A stretch of 14,277 nt of DNA, from assembly GCA_958444395.1 (NCBI GenBank), contig CAUCOL010000008.1, positions 1 through 14,277 of the forward strand, given 5' to 3'. Below, in pieces: positions 13,261 to 14,277 of the stretch (positions are counted from its first letter, which is position 1; each line of letters starts with the position of its first letter). Made by a program: the position numbers and the translations under genes. The DNA is from an uncultured Lachnospiraceae bacterium. GTDB lineage: Bacteria > Bacillota > Clostridia > Lachnospirales > Lachnospiraceae. The notes under the pieces were generated by a model. It was not told the DNA's origin. It saw only the letters and a program-made list of their open reading frames with translations, and ran no database searches.

Positions 13261-14277
13261 TTACATAGAGATCCACCCGAAAGCATTTGCAATAGAACTC
13301 AACAAAATTAAACCGGCAAATATCGGGCATAAATATTTAATCATAAAGCAAAAAATCTTTTTTCTGCGGAAAGCTCCCCCACCATGAGTTACTTCCTCTT
13401 CTATGCTCTCTACACCCACCACTTTTGATATCAGCAGGCAAGTTGCAACCGCTGCGATCGGCATCATAACGGTATTGGTCAGAAAATCAAAAAAGTCCAG
13501 AAACTGCATTCCGATTATTTTTATCCCGGCAAGCGGGCCATAGCCCAGTGCCGACAAACTGCCCAGCACAAACATGATCAGACCAATGATCACAGTAGCT
13601 TTCTGCCGGCTCCAATGAAATTCATCCTCAAACGTAGATACTGCACTTTCTGACAACGCAATAGAGCTGGTAAGTGCCGCAAAAAGAACCAGCAGGAAAA
13701 ACAGAATTCCGGCAAATGTTCCAAACCCCATACTGGCAAATACCTTTGGAATTGTAATAAACATCAATGCCGGTCCTGCCTGAAGCGTTTCTGCATCTCC
13801 ACTGGAAAAAGCAAATACCGCCGGAATGATCATAAGCCCTGCCATAATGGCGATCGCCGTATCGAATATCTCCACCTGCTTTGTCGATTCCTCGATGGAG
13901 GTTTCCTTCTTCATATAAGATCCAAAGGTAAACAGGATTCCCATTGCAATCGAAAGAGAATAAAACATCTGTCCCATCGCTGTTACCACCGTCATCCAGG
14001 AAAAATTACTGACATTCGGCACCAAAAAATACTTAACACCTGCCAATGCTCCCGGTCTTGTCACAGAATACACGGCAATGATCAGAGACAGGAGCACAAG
14101 TACCGGCATCATAAATTTTGAGACACGTTCGATTCCATTACGTACACCTGCGTAAATAATGACTAATACGATCAGGGTAAATATTGCAAAACAAATCTCC
14201 GTAGAAAAACCATCCGAAATAAAATCAGAAAAATACCCATCTGCAGCAACAACCTGTGTCTGTCCCATAATATACCC
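13261..14277 (-). CDS. sodium-dependent NSS-family transporter, N-terminus outside window
   Basis: 338 residues of a neurotransmitter:sodium symporter (NSS/SNF family) protein that remain open to the window edge. Bacterial members are usually about 440-500 residues, so roughly the first 110-130, including the first membrane helix with its ion-site residues, are missing. What remains shows about eight or nine membrane segments. Family motifs are GIERVSKFMMPVLV, the long region TAMGQMFYSLSIAMGILFTFGSYM, the helix AGPALMFITIPKVF, and LFAALTSSIALSES (a sodium-site region in this family). The end is IANAFGWISM. It should import an amino acid or related compound with Na+; the substrate cannot be read from sequence. 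The apparent ATG at 14268 is an internal Met, not the start. It may or may not share function with the GABA locus, from which the BIG2 gene separates it. Confidence 0.88.
   Translation of the reverse strand, partial: GYIMGQTQVVAADGYFSDFISDGFSTEICFAIFTLIVLVIIYAGVRNGIERVSKFMMPVLVLLSLIIAVYSVTRPGALAGVKYFLVPNVSNFSWMTVVTAMGQMFYSLSIAMGILFTFGSYMKKETSIEESTKQVEIFDTAIAIMAGLMIIPAVFAFSSGDAETLQAGPALMFITIPKVFASMGFGTFAGILFFLLVLFAALTSSIALSESAVSTFEDEFHWSRQKATVIIGLIMFVLGSLSALGYGPLAGIKIIGMQFLDFFDFLTNTVMMPIAAVATCLLISKVVGVESIEEEVTHGGGAFRRKKIFCFMIKYLCPIFAGLILLSSIANAFGWISM

Noticed and set aside
1..14277. CRISPR array, tRNA or rRNA genes, phage genes
   Set aside because: No regularly spaced direct repeats, no cloverleaf-like segment with the GTTCRA loop, and no ribosomal RNA motif were seen.

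Overview
The window looks like chromosomal DNA from a low-to-mid GC, anaerobic, Gram-positive Clostridia, most likely Lachnospiraceae. This is inferred from a clostridial 2[4Fe-4S] ferredoxin, a MecA adaptor, sigma-A-type promoters, strong GGAGG ribosome binding sites, two iron-dependent alcohol dehydrogenases and A/T-flanked hairpin terminators. No rRNA, tRNA, CRISPR array, phage gene or intact insertion sequence was seen.

Layout. (1) 1-1100: mecA on the + strand with a near-consensus promoter and a large bidirectional terminator. Every other confident gene is on the - strand. (2) 1199-1916: two small redox proteins, a DUF1858 CxxC protein and an 8Fe ferredoxin, separated by a palindrome-rich repeat. 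(3) 2228-3445: an AdhE-C-terminal-like iron alcohol dehydrogenase with its own promoter, a structured leader and a terminator. (4) 3681-6091: a lemA-DUF2207 membrane-protein pair whose stop and start codons share one base. (5) 6500-11412: a GABA-utilisation locus. In transcription order it has a class III aminotransferase (GABA aminotransferase), an APC amino-acid permease fused to a C-terminal cytidylate-kinase-like domain, and a 4-hydroxybutyrate dehydrogenase. (6) 11794-12810: a secreted protein with a BIG2 (Ig-like) domain and an unrecognised C-terminal part. (7) 13261-14277: the C-terminal three quarters of a Na+-dependent NSS-family transporter that runs off the window.

How the genes work together. 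The GABA locus reads as import of GABA (permease), transamination to succinic semialdehyde (aminotransferase), and reduction to 4-hydroxybutyrate (dehydrogenase). This is the entry to the 4-aminobutyrate route to butyrate. The 4-hydroxybutyrate CoA-transferase and 4-hydroxybutyryl-CoA dehydratase needed to finish that route are not in the window. The locus has a consensus -10 box, a paired GTGCAC motif upstream of it, an attenuator-like hairpin with a U-rich tail in the aminotransferase leader, and two hairpins in the gap before the permease. The most unusual item is the permease fused to a nucleotide-kinase-like domain: a possible transporter with a built-in nucleotide or energy sensor.

A second theme is a small family of intergenic repeats (core TATAAC-R-GAACAAAG running into a hairpin) found near 1.55 kb and twice near 6.4 kb. 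This is probably a dispersed terminator or REP-like family of the genome. Functions are assigned by recognising protein families from sequence; no database search was run.
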